This document shows, in pieces, positions 13,236-26,800 of a stretch of DNA of 64,000 nt. The stretch is taken from positions 662,513 through 726,512 of the forward strand of contig CAIIXF020000004.1 in the NCBI GenBank assembly GCA_903813345.2, given 5' to 3'. This DNA comes from Owenia fusiformis. Lineage: Eukaryota > Annelida > Polychaeta > Sabellida > Oweniidae. The notes beneath the pieces were generated by a model that did not search any database, was not told where the DNA came from, and saw only the letters and a list, made by a program, of their open reading frames with translations. How positions within the stretch are numbered: position 1 is the first letter of the stretch; each line of letters begins with the position of its first letter. Both the position numbers and the translations under genes were made by a program.

Positions 13236-13241
13236 TTTATT
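13236..13241 (-). terminator. AATAAA overlapping the stop codon
   Basis: On the minus strand the end of the reading frame reads AAGAAATAAAAG, so the stop TAA lies inside a canonical AATAAA hexamer. Whether it is used is unknown. Use would place cleavage only 10-30 nt past the stop codon; other AATAAA copies lie about 470-490 bp downstream. Confidence 0.3.
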
Positions 13242-16200
13242 TCTTGTGTACGACTCTAGGGCTTACTGAACTACTACCAGCAAACCTTCCCTGTGCATAT
13301 AGATTAGTGAAGACTTCATCACTGTCAGGACTAACAGGGGTTCCAGGACTCAAAGAAGACAGGGGATTCTCTATGACTTTCCCATTTGACAACTCCAGTT
13401 CTACTGAACTAGTATGACGTCTTGCTTTATTCTTGGACCTGCCCTTAACTTCAATACTTATATGGTGTTTGTCGATTTGTTTCTGGATTATGATTGGTTC
13501 CGAGTCTACGTCAGAGTCTGAGCTACTACTGCTGGAGCTACTTGAATCATCCCCACTATCAGAATGAAGGATATAAGGCTTGTTTAACATTTCTAATGAT
13601 TCTAAGGGGTCTTGTTCTGCCTCATTATCAAGGTTGAAATTAGGCTCCATAAAACAATCATCCCCAGCCTCATAGCCTTGGTGAGTGGTAATGGCTGATG
13701 CTTGAGCTGTTGTGACTGTCTCTATAGTGTGGGTATGTGTTACTGAGCTGGTTGATTGATGATGTACCACATCTTCCATTGAATACTGATTTGAAATAAC
13801 CTCACTGTAATGTTCACCCATGGCTCCTTGACCTTGACCTTCGACATGTGCTTCTTGTAAACTACTATCACTAGAGCTTGATATTGAACCTGCCAACAGA
13901 CGTTCTGTACTTCCTGAGACACTGTCATCGATATCAACATCTGGAATACCACGAACTCTCATCTTCTTTGTTGTCACTTTCTCATCAATGATCTCCTCAG
14001 CTTTAACTTCTTTCATGTTTTCCATTTCCTCTTCTTCGAGCTCCGGCTCTTCTTGAATCTGTGCAAGCTCATCTAAGTCTTCCTCATAGAGCTCTTCTGG
14101 TGGTTTATCAATAATAGCTGGGCCTTCATACTCACTCTCACTTGACATTTCCTCCTGTTCAACAAGGTCAACCTTAGCTCCTTTAAGTACACCTTCCTCA
14201 AATGCTTTAACTTCTTCCTCTTCAGAGAAACTTGACGTGGTCTCATGGCCATTGCTCTCCTTCTGTCTGATTTGTTCAATAACTTGATGGACTACTTTAT
14301 GGGATGATGACCCAGAGGACTGGTAAGGCATAGCGTCGGTGTCTTCAGAGGAGGGTGACTGAATGTTGATGTGGACTTGAGCAGGAGGTTTTATCCCAGA
14401 ATTCACCTGTGTGGCCTCAGTTGACCTTGTCTTGTGTCTCTGTGGAGGAGGTGTTGGTAGCTCCAAGGAGCTTGATGATGAGTTATCATCATTCAAAATA
14501 TATGTGAACTTAGCAGGTCCTTGCTCCTCATTATCAGAATCTGATAGTCCTATTGATATTGGACGATCACCTTTCACAATCTCTGCATCATCGAAAGAGT
14601 CATCGGATGCTGACCTGTGCAGGCTGTTGTCTTCATCTGAAGAGTTACTGTCTGCATAACGAAGTCCATTTCCAGCTATTGTGAGAGCCTTCTTTCCTTC
14701 AGTTCCCATATTAGGATCTATTTCAGGATCCCCAGAGGCACTTTGTGTAATCTCATTTTCTGATTTTAATTTAGATTGCTTAGTAACAGTCGTCGTGGTA
14801 ACTGTGCCATGTGATATAGTAGCCATGGTAACTGAATGCTCATCAGCTCTAGAGTCTGTTGTAATCTCATTGGTAATGGGTGGGTCCTCAATTGGAAGAA
14901 CTCCTGAATCTATTCCCATACTATATGATGTATAAGTTGATTTCTCGTCATTTCTCTCGACATCTTTACGATTCTTGTTAGTTTTTGTTATGGTGTGTCC
15001 AAATGAGGAGAAAGTAAGTCCTTGTGATTGGCTAAATTCCGTACTCTCGGTGGATGATTGACGTTCAAACTCAATATTGGATGCTGGCCTAACAACGGAG
15101 AAACTCACTGGCTCACTAGCATCAATGGTTGCTGCAGTTTGACTTGTTCTAATCTTAATCTCATGCTCTGATTGGCATTTGGAAGTTCCTTTGAAGGAGG
15201 ATATTGCAATGACATGGGTGTTTGGACCTGGAGGAGTTGATTCACAAACTATGACATCATGCGGTATTGTGTGGTCATAGTCACCATTGGTTGACTCAAA
15301 GTTTGTGTTGACAGAGGATAGAGCAATTGTAGCAGATGTTAAAGCCGACTCTTGGTTAGATGGGATACTGCTAATTTGAAGGTCATTCATATCAATTGGG
15401 AATCTTTGTATGGGGTCTATTAATTGTATTTCAGGGCTTTCCTGAAACTGGACAGATTTGGTTCTTTTCTTTTGGGACTGTGCAACTTTTGCGTCTGTGT
15501 CAGTTTCAGGATCATCTACTGAACTCCGAGGGGCTTCTTGTACATACTGACCATCTTTTTGCAGAGTTTCTGCACCTTCAACTTTGGAATCTTCAACTCT
15601 ATCATTCTTATCATCTTCTGCTTCTTCATTTTCTTTACCATTGTTAGATAGGTTCTCACTTGTACTTTGCTCAGGTTCATAAGGGTCTTCAAGCACTTTA
15701 TTTGGATGCTCCTGTACAAGTTGAACTGCATCAAAGATGGCCTGTTTCACCAGATCCTCTGCAACGTCAATAGTTGGGCTGCTATTGGCACTGTCTTTAA
15801 ATGTTACAACTTCTATGTGTTCTTTATCTTCTTTAAGCTGTTGCTTATCAGTCACCTGTGTAATGTCTGCATTGTCCAACCTTTGTTTAGTCTCAGCAGT
15901 GCTGTCAGGTTGCATCTGATGCAAAACATTTTCTAAACTTTCGTGGCTTTTTTCCAGCAGTTCAATGGAATTTTCCATTCTCATTATGGAAGTTTGCTTA
16001 GTTTCAGCAATGGAATTTTCCGTTGTTACAAGGGAATTTTCCGAGGTATCATTGTTTTTGTCAGAATCTTGTGTCTGGTCAACCTTACTTGGGTCATAGT
16101 CATTTGAGTTTTGAGGAATAGATATTGGAATAAAGGTGGTTTCAACGTGAGCATTATTCTTAGTTTCACTGCTGTCTTTCTCATCATCGTCATCATTGTC

Positions 16201-17815
16201 ATCTGCATCTTCATGGTCATCTTTTACATCATGAACTTCATCCCTAAGCTTGTTCTTATTTTTTCTAATCTGTTCTAAAATTTCTTTCTCCATTAAAGGA
16301 CTTACTGAATGATCTGTACTTGAAAAGCTATTTTTAGGAGGCAATTTGCGAATTTTTACAAAATCTGAATGTCTCTGATTTTTTGGTGACCTTTCGGGTG
16401 ATTTTGGTGGCAATGGGTGCTGTAAATTACTTTGAATTTTTTGTAATGTTGCTCTTTGTTGTTCACGAAAATTTGGACTTTTCGGTGAAACTGGTGATAG
16501 GGGTGATTTTTGCATAGATGTTGTGGTGGCGTGTGATTGTTGAAGAAAATGTGTGCTGTGGTCTATTCCACCAATGTACATTCGACGGTGAAGTGTATAC
16601 TCAATATCAGTGTCATCAACTGTTTCACTATCTTTAACATTTGATTTATTTGGTGTATCATATGATTTTTCAGTATCCTTTAATATTGATTTAAGTGGAA
16701 TTGGATTTGGTTTAGGCTTATCAGAAACCTGGTTTAAAGAATCATTTTCAACCACTGAAGAGACAGACATTTTGGAATCTTCAACAGTGTGTGAATTTGT
16801 TTCAGTTGTTGTATGTTCTATAGTGTTGGTTATTACATTGGATGTAGTTACTTCATTTATCACACTTGTTTCAGTCACAGATGCATTCTGACTTTCATGG
16901 CACACCACACTTTCAACATGACCCACCCCATCTTCATTGCGACTCACCACATGTTCACTGGTATTATCAGAGGCACTTTCAATATTATCAAACCTACTGA
17001 TCACATTCTCAAAGGTTTCATCAGCATCTGTTGATGATTCCTTTTTCAAGTTATTACCACGAGTGATGCTATCAACAGTATGATCATCCAAGTTACTATG
17101 ACTACCATCAGAGTTACTATGACTACCATCTATTTTATCATGACTTTCTACAGATTCAGAGAAAGTGTTTGCTAATTTCTCATCCCCGATAGATACTTTT
17201 TCTGTGATAGCATCAGGGGACGTAGGACTAGCATTCTCTGTTACCTTTAGAAGGTCATTCTCGGAAATATGCAAAACTGTAGAAAACACTTCCTGAGTGG
17301 AAGATCTCCGACCTTCCGCCAGATCATAAGAATCATGGGATATGTTGTCATCATTGTCATTAGCATTTTGATTGGCCGATGGGCCACTAGTATCGCAACT
17401 AAGGTTACTGGTGTTATAGGTTAGTTTATAATAATATTTAGACTCTGCACCTGATTGGTCCACTGCTGGGATATCGTGGTCCATCTGCTCTCTGATTGGC
17501 TCATCCTTCAACCCACCGTCCTCATCATCTCTAGGTGGTTTTGCTTCACTTTCCTCCTTGATATTTTCATTCTGATCAGCACCCTCAGAGGGCGCTGGTA
17601 TATTACCTGATTGGCTGCTATCATCATGAACTTCAGCTTTTTCCACCAATCGCGTTGAAGCAACTGAGGGCGTGTCTCTAGTCTCTTTCGGAGATTGTTC
17701 TAGAATGTGAGAACCACTTGATGTGCTGTTGTGCCCGTAATTGGAGTTAAGCGTACTTGTATTGGATTTGTTAGCACCATAAGACCGTGACGCTATTGAA
17801 CGTGCACTAGTTGAC
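13237..17815 (-). CDS. FERM gene exon 10: giant terminal exon, disordered tail
   Basis: An acceptor (TTTTAG, 17816-17817 on this strand) opens a 4579-bp exon entering at codon position 3 and continuing FA residues AFER into [11 protein letters not shown]. It encodes about 1525 residues and ends VVHKK-stop. The tail has little predicted order: Ser/Thr/Asp/Glu-rich tracts, a Pro-directed block with [12 protein letters not shown] and [11 protein letters not shown], acidic runs ([21 protein letters not shown]), and a nine-Ser run before DSDVDSEP, typical of casein kinase 2 targets. KSVQF (about residue 1127) fits the PP1-docking RVxF pattern. No DH, PH, PDZ or kinase domain is visible; a resemblance to the 4.1 C-terminal domain near TITKTNKN was considered but is too weak to claim. 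Such uninterrupted length is unusual for this family. Confidence 0.88.
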
Positions 17816-20800
17816 CTAAAATCAATCAAAGACAACAGCTTAATGATAAAATATATACACCAATGGAGTTTAAGGTCAATAAAAAATTAACATGTCGAGG
17901 CATATGTATATTTTGATAAATTTGTCTCTTCTATAGTGCCGTATCTACAATATACATGTAATATGAACATAAAGAATACAATGTTAGGTGAATTTGTATA
18001 TCAATGTTTCTTTCAGCAACATATTTTAGCAAATCCACTCTTTGAAAATCAAAACTTAAGAAGAATTGTGAACAAATAACAAAAGTTTAAAGATAAAGTT
18101 CCTAATTCTATTGTTCACTGAAATTTCTTGTGTTTGTAATAGTTGACGAGGCCTCGCAGATTTGCCCATTCCCCATAATTGATCTTAGATATGGGATCTA
18201 CTATACAAAGCCCATTGCAACACACCTCTGCATGTGACATTTATATACAGTGTATATACAGGCTGTGCAGTCATTTATTACTTATGTTCTCATATATGGT
18301 TATAACGACATCGTAGTAACAACCAAATATGGTAGAAGCAACCAAATATGGTATTAACAACCAAATATGGTAGAAACAACCAAATATGGTAGAAGCAACC
18401 AAATATGGTAGAAATAACCAAATATGGTATTAACAACCATGGTAACCAAATATGGTAGTAACAACCAAATGTGATTAAAACAACCAAATATGATATTTAA
18501 CAACCCAATATGGTAGTTACAACCAAATATGGTATTAACAACCCAATATGGTAACCAAATATTGTAGTAACAACCCAATATGGTAGTTAAAACCAAATAT
18601 GGTAGTCACAACCTAATATGGTAACCAAATATGGTAATAACAACATGAGAGCATAATTGAGGGTATGGCATAAGCACCAGACCATCAGTCAATAATAAGT
18701 GAAGTGAATATTACTAAGGACCAAATTATTTCAATACCGGTAGGAAAATACTGAACCAATTTGAGCCTGCTTCAAAATTTATCACAGATAATACTTCCTA
18801 AATTTCAATTGTCTTTTTTTACAATGTAACTACAGTATAATGTTTTATATACATGAAAATTGTAATTCTATGATAAATCCCAATAAATTTGAGTAACAGG
18901 CCCCATGGTACAGTTTTGAAGAGCAGATCTGAAATCCTTATGGCATACCCTGTACACTTTAGTAATAAGCCATATACCACTTAAGTTACATTCAAACAAT
19001 ACATCACACACATGTTACACAAACATACAATCAATTGATCAGCCAATCAATCAAGTTTTTTGATCTCCATGCAGACATTCCATCCTTCATTTCTTCAACA
19101 CATGTGTACTATGTGAAAAGGTTAATGAAATGAGTTTGGAGATGAGAATTTATTAATTTTTATAACATCCATGCCATACGTGTATATATACAGTATATGA
19201 AACTGAGAAAATATAATGACATTAAAATTCAAACTTGACAGACACCAATTTTAAAATGTTCACTTTCACAGAGTGCACTTTTGATTCCATTCACAAGACA
19301 GAGTGCACTTTTGATTTCACATATAAGACAGAGTGCACTTTTGATTTTACATATAGCGTGCACTTCCATTTACAAAACAGAGTGCACTTTTAATTCCATA
19401 AATAAGACAGAGTGCACTTTTGATTCCATATAAACAAAACAGAGTGCACTTTTAATTCCATATATACAAGACAGAGTGCACTTCTGATCTGATTTCATAT
19501 ACAAAACAGAGTGCAATTTTAATTCCATATATACAAAACAGAGTGGATCTTTGATTCCATATACACAAGACAGAGTGCACCTTTGATTCCATATATACAA
19601 AACAGAGTGCACTTTTGATTCTATATATACAAGACAGAGTGCACTTTTGATTACACTTACAAGACCGAGTGCACTTTTAATTCCATACACAAGACAGAGT
19701 GCACTTTTGATCTGATTTCATATACAAGACAGAGTGCACTTTTGATCTGATTCCATACACAAGACAGAGTGCACTTTTGATCTGATTTCATATACAAGAC
19801 AGAGTGCACTTTTGATCTGATTTCATATACAAGACAGAGTGCACTTTTGATCTGATTCCATACACAAGACAGAGTGCACTTTTGATCTGATTTCATATAC
19901 AAGACAGAGCGCACTTTTGATCTGATTTCATATACAAGACAGAGTGCACTTTTGATCTGATTCCATACACAAGACAGAGTGCACTTTTGATCTGATTTCA
20001 TATACAAGACAGAGTGCACTTTTGATCTGATTTCATATACAAGACAGAGTGCACTTTTGATCTGATTTCATATACAAGACAGAGTGCACTTTTGATCTGA
20101 TTTCATATACAAGACAGAGTGCACTTTTGATCTGATTTCATATACTAAGACAGAGTGCACTTTTTTTATACAAGACAGGATGCTGGTATTAAAATTATGA
20201 ACACAAAAGAGAACTGATCTGTTTGATTGAAATCTCATTAATTGAAGTTAACAAACTGGGGCATTTCACAAAACATAAACCCAATATCACTGGACAGATG
20301 GAATTCAAAAATATATTTATGGAATTCACAAATTCTTATTGTTTCTATTACAAGTAATTTGATATGGTTTGGTTGTACCCTGATGTTTACTTTCATAGTT
20401 CATATGACTTGAGGGGGTTTCATCTGCTTGTGCTCTCTTGTGCTAATATTACTCAGGCAGTAGTGACTGATTCAGATTGCGATAGAAGAGCAGTGATGTT
20501 TACTCCAGTGTAAACCAATGAAACCTATTTTTCAATACCACTTCAAATAAAGTTGACCTCAGAGGAAGGAGGATTGCCTCCCAGGACCTAAACTCGATAT
20601 TTTCCAACAATGAAATTGTCAAAATGTCGTTGTTTTCTGAAATTACAACTGTAAATTCAAAATAAACAGTCCAAAAGATTCGAACCAATATCTCGATCAC
20701 TTGCGAGTTTGGAAATCAGACCAAAATTCACGATTCAAATGTTGAAGTGAACAAAATGGTGCCTGTTTGAATTCAAATTTTTAATCATATGCCCATATAT

Positions 20801-23800
20801 GGTTAAAATATCGATGTTGCATTCTGGGAGCCAGTTCTCCTTGACTTCAGGGTGTAATTTCATAAGATGCTTTGAGGCAAATCCGTGCATCTTCCAAAAA
20901 TTGGAATTCTGAATACCATCGGGCAAGAAACACTATTGATTAGTGACCACAAGCTATTAACATTTCACGGACTGATCTACAGGGTGGCCAAAAAACAGAA
21001 CCCAAAAAACTTTAAGGTTTAGACTTCTGCTTTTGGGTCACTCTGTACTTGATGCATTGTGTATTTGTAGCCTTATACCCGAAATGGGTGAAGATTAACA
21101 AAATAAAATGAAAACTCTAACACCTTGACTTGAAGCACTGCATGGTTGGACTACAATACATGACAAGGACAGGGGTTTCATAATGTTAAACTGTCTTCTC
21201 AGCAAGTTTCATAAAAAGCAATTACTTTGGTCTAGTCTTGCATCAAGCCTTTCAAATTGTGTGACATTTTGGAATATATTGCCTTAGTAGTAACATGGGG
21301 GGGGGTCCAGACCCAAAGTACAAAACCATTTCTTGCTAATTCCCTACTATCACACCAAACTAGTTCTCACTACATTCTCGAAAATGGGCTTAAACTGTGC
21401 ACGAACGGATTTGAAGTACTAGGAACCCAATAAGAACCGTTTGGGATCTGTTTACAAACTTCATGAAACTACTAGAACGAGTAGGTTCTCCAGCACTTAG
21501 AGCATGCTCAAAATTTTCTGGTGATCGTCAAAACGTTGCCGAATCGGTTTTAAACTGTGTGCGAACTGAATGAACGTAGATACAACGTTCTACAATCTGT
21601 TTACTAACTTCATGGACTTTCCTGGATGGGGTATGTGATTTAGAATTTTGAATCGATTCAAAATTCGATGGCGACCATACCGTTCTGTAATCAGGTCATG
21701 ATGACCTTCTAGACTAAGGGACGGTTTCTACTACGTTGCACACCGACGTAGTGCGACCTGAACGAACTGCGAATGAGATTGACGTATTGAAGACTGCTAA
21801 GTAGCTAATTATTTTAGACATATATCCCGACCGCAGCTAGATTGAGCCCGTTTTACGACATTTTCGTAGGACTGGCAAGAACGGGTAAGAACTAGTTTGG
21901 TGTGATAGGGGGGTTAGCAAATTGCAAAATCAATTGTTATAAGCAATTGTGACATATAAGAAGCATTCTTAAGTTCACAATATTTTCAATCACAATATTT
22001 GAAGAAACACACCCTTGATTTAAATACTACAAATGGAACAGTTGTTAACTTGAACACAGTTGTTTGTGACATATATTTCCAACCAAAGACTGGACCAGAG
22101 AAGACAGTTGAACATCACAGCATGAGCAGTTTTGGCAAAAACAAGGAGAAAATTCAGTGAGAGATTTCAACTTACGGTCTGCGAGAATTTTCAAGCAAAT
22201 TTTTTGAAAACGTGTTAGTAACTATGACGATTGTAAAACATATGAACATACAATTAGTGTATGTGATAGAGAACATTATGACGTTTATACTTCATATTCA
22301 AAAATACATAGTTGTTACTGGATATACAAAAACAATAGTTGTGATGACATCATAATTGAAAATAAGGAAGATAGAGTGTGACATAACATGTCTCAAAAAA
22401 CAAGCATTAACATGTGTTGTCTTGGAAACTAAGCAAAACAAATCAAAATCATAATAATAATGCAGATTTTCTACCTCATTCCATATATGGTATGATATAA
22501 TACAAATACTCAGGCATTATGGGATATGGAACATTCCCGCAAAGTTTTCAGTTGAGAATCACAATGGGATCAATTTTTAGGTATCATATACAGGGTGTCC
22601 ATAAAGTGTCTTCACTTTACAAACTTTGTATTGTAAAGAGACTTTGTAGACACCCTGTACATCATTCTACAATTGATTACCATTTCTCAACAGTTTGATT
22701 TGCTTCTTAAAAGAGAGCTTCGTCTAGATGAAGGAACTACATAATGCGCTATGCTTTGGACTCAGAGTGACAACTGGTAAGCATAGAAGATGTCTAATAA
22801 TCACCAAGGCACAGAGGGCCCATAACTGGGAATGCTCCATGTCTGGAATGCCTTTGTATATACTTGGTTCTCCTTCATTCAACACTGAATAGGGATGTCA
22901 TATACAAGGAGCATGTCATTATTAAAGACATATCAAAATTGAAGTTGCTATTTCTTTAACACACATCCCATATTAGCCATCAGGATGTATTTTTTAAAGT
23001 TGATTAATTGATAGGTTAAGAAGGCAAAATGTCAGATTTCATGTCAGATATCAGAGAGTTGAGAATTCACCTTAAGGTAATTACTTTCAAATTATATTGG
23101 GCCTTGACCATAAATTGTTTTACTTCACCTACCTTAAGGCATAGATGTTAATTAACTAAAAAAATTACCATTTCAAATACTTTTTAAATGATAGCCCAAG
23201 CTAACATGAAGGTAGGTTTTTAAAGTAATATATTTTTAACACAAAACTTTAGGGGAAAAGCTGAAGTTTCTTCTTGGCTTCATATGGCCTATTTAATTTG
23301 GAGGGTTTCTGTTCTTCAAATGTTGCCCTTTGACCAGCAATTACCTGGCTTGGGGGGGGGGAGTGGGAAGCTAGGTATATGGGATGTGTGTTTATAACAA
23401 GCAGCATTGAAGGACAATCAGAACCTATTGGTCAGATATACAGTAATATAGGTGCAATTAACAATTTTTATAAATTGAGATAAAAATTAATTCAAAGTAC
23501 TCAAATTTCAATGTTTTCCATTTTTCAGAATGGTACTACTGATTTTCAAGTATGTCCAATGTGTGTGGATTATGTCTATTCAATCAGAATGGTACCACCA
23601 TTAATGTTTCTTTCCAAAGGATAGTTCAAAGTGGTTAATTTCTATGTTTTGATATCAGTCTGAATATTCAAGGAAGACTTTAAATTGAATGTTAGTTCAC
23701 CTTTAATACTGTATATCCCTAACAATTGGTTTGGAAGGAATGAAGCATAAAATCTTGCAAACTCCAAAACTACGAAAAATTTTGAAAATTTGACTTAAAT

Positions 23801-26800
23801 TCACCTCTCTGCGGAACGAGCCCGGGTACGTTCTGGCGATCTTTAATAAAATGAGCATTTTATTTTCAACAAAATGAAACAAAATCTCCTTCACAATATG
23901 CTAATAATAAAAAAGGTTTATGAATCTCAAACTATTCATGAGTTGTTTTTTACATTGAAACAACAAACATTAAATGTTAGCCAACGAGTTCTACCTTTAA
24001 GAACAACATTTGTATTTTTGAGTCCTTGTTTTTCGAACAATCATTTTATTTCATAGTAGCTTTAAGTGAACCATGGCTAACATTTAAAGAAGCCTGTTTA
24101 CATATTATTACCAGTTATAATTCTTTAAAGGCCCCATGAAATTTTAAACCACAAACAACTCAGACTTGATAATGAAATGACTTGATTCACGAATGTTATT
24201 TCTAAATAAATATACATAGGGCCTTTAATATTTTGTATAGACAAACAACCATATACATATATACATGTACGTATGTATACAATTATTTTATCAAGACAAA
24301 AATATCACATTGAAAACTTAATAAGACAAATTAGACACATATTCAGTTCTACTTTAAATGTCTCATACAAAGGATTTAATAACGAAAACTATCTGTTTAC
24401 ACACAAAAATATCTCTATTTGTAATAAAAACTCTATAATGTAACTTCATGCAGCAAAAATGATACATGATTTTTTATAAAAACTCTATTACGAAAGGGGC
24501 CATTTTGAAAATATCAATGTATATTTGAAAATATCAATGTATATCTGAAATTTCAACATTTCATTTGATTCCCAGAGTCAAATATATCCGTATTTAGTAT
24601 TTCACAAAATAATTTAAACCATAAATTAAACCAAAAGTCATAAGAAACTATAAGAATATGAAAGGTATTAAAGAGAATATTCAGATATGTACAATTATCC
24701 CACCCTAAGTGCTTTATATGATTGTATAATAGCATTGTATAACTGCAATATAAAACCAACACTCATCGTATACAACTCTTGAGAACGATATACAACTCCT
24801 GGATAGCGTATACAACTCCTGGATAGCGTATACAACTCCTGGGCAGCGTATACAACTCTTCGACTTGATATACAACTGCTGAATTTAGATTAACCTTTTA
24901 TTGATTAAAGATTAGGGTGGGATAATAAGATCATATAATGGTTGATTCTGTATATCGTTATACTCTCGTGAGTATATGATATATTCACTCGTTCCCTTCA
25001 GTCACTCGTGAATATATCATATACACACTTGAGTATAAACACGATATACGGAATCAACCATTATATAACCTCATAGTATCAAATACTTAACTGTACATAC
25101 ATGTATATATACAGTATATATATACAGTATATATTGATATTGGATAATCGTATACATGTACATGTATATCCAAACAAATCCAGTAGCTGACAAACAAATT
25201 CTTGATATAATTGTGACTATACATGGACATTTCCAAACTGATGAAGCCCAATAGTGGTTCATTTTGTACATACCTTTCAAAGGCAGGCCTTTTAACATAG
25301 TTCTCTCTTACATACTCTACTAGCTGCTTCTGTGTGCGACCACTGTACCTATAATAGTATATGTAATATATAATAGTATATATCTTTTAACATAGTTCTC
25401 CCGTACATACTCTACTAGCTGCTTCTGTGTGCGACCACTGTACCTATAATAGTATAAGAGCAAACTAGTAGTATTACTAGATATGCGTAACAAGTACATC
25501 AATCAAATGTCTTTGAAAGAACTTAAGAGTCCAGCAGTACACATGTAATAGTGCATAGTGCACATGTAATAGTGCACATGTAATAGTGCATAGTGCACAT
25601 GCAATAGTACACATGTAATAGTTAAACGGGTCTAAGTGCACATTCTGCAACCATACAATTTTGGGTATATAGGCACTTCATAAGAAATAGTGAAATAATT
25701 TCAGTACACATACTTCACCTTTATATAATAGTGAGACAATAATAAATGCAACATTTATAATTACAATAGGAAGGGAAGTTATGAACCTATGACAGCAAGA
25801 CAATTCAAAAAAAAATATAAAGTAGAATTTAAGGATCAACTTTATTTTATCAATCAAACTCCATGTATTACTTCATATACGCTACATATATGCTATGCAT
25901 ATCTCAAGCCTACAACTAGATGGAATTCCACCTACCTGAACGAAGATCCTCGACTGACAACACGAGTTCTATTTCTGGGCAGCTTTTTCACTATATGGCA
26001 TCGGAAGAAGGCGTGATGCTCTATACATTTCTTCCAAAAGTTTTTACACTCATTCCTTGTATCAAAGTAGAATTCAACAGTATCTTTATAATAGCCCTGC
26101 AAAGAGAAGTTACATATTGTACATGATAAAGCTACATATTATATACAACAAATCTACATATTGTATACAAGCAAGCTACATATTGTATACAATGACGCTA
26201 CATATTGTACATGATCAAAGTAGAATTCAACAATATCTTTATAATAGCCCTGCAAAGAGAAGTTACATATTGTACATGATGAAGCTACATATTGTATATA
26301 ATGAAGCTACATATTGTATATGATCAAAGTAGAATTCAACAATATCTTTATAATAGCCCTGCAAAGAGAAGTTATATATTGTATACAATGAAGCTACATA
26401 TTGTATACAAGCAAGCTACATATTGTATATGATCAAAGTAAAATTCAACAGCATGTTTATAAGAATAGCCCTGCAAAGATCAGTTACATATTGTACATGA
26501 TGAAGTTACATATTGTACAAAATGAAACTACATATTGTATATGATAAACCTACATATTGAACATGATGAAGCCACATATTGGATACATTGAAGCTACATA
26601 TTGTACATGATGAAACTACATACAGTATGTGATTAAAGTACAATTCAACAGTTTCTTTAAAATAGCCCTGCAAAGAGAAGCTATATATTGTACATGATGA
26701 AGTTACATATTGTATAAAATGAAGCTACATATTGTATACAATGAAGCTACATATTGTACATGATCAGTAGAATTCAACAGAATCTTTATAATAGCCCTGC

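Noticed and set aside
14411-16891. Plus-strand frames opposite exon 10
   Set aside because: They are antisense shadows of the long minus-strand coding exon with no domain of their own.
13237-17815. DH-PH RhoGEF region or a 4.1 C-terminal domain in exon 10
   Set aside because: No helical DH or PH signature is present; the resemblance to the 4.1 C-terminal domain is limited to low-complexity Thr/Ser/Ile stretches.
19370-20019. Minus-strand frames of 106 and 120 codons
   Set aside because: Low-complexity translations of the GAGTGCACTTTTGATC satellite.
25349-25470. Second exon 9 as a mutually exclusive alternative exon
   Set aside because: The copy lacks the last 15 coding bases and the donor, so it cannot replace the real exon.
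26214-26797. Additional short exons of the FERM gene
   Set aside because: The five exon-like segments have an acceptor but run into repeat sequence and stop codons without a donor.
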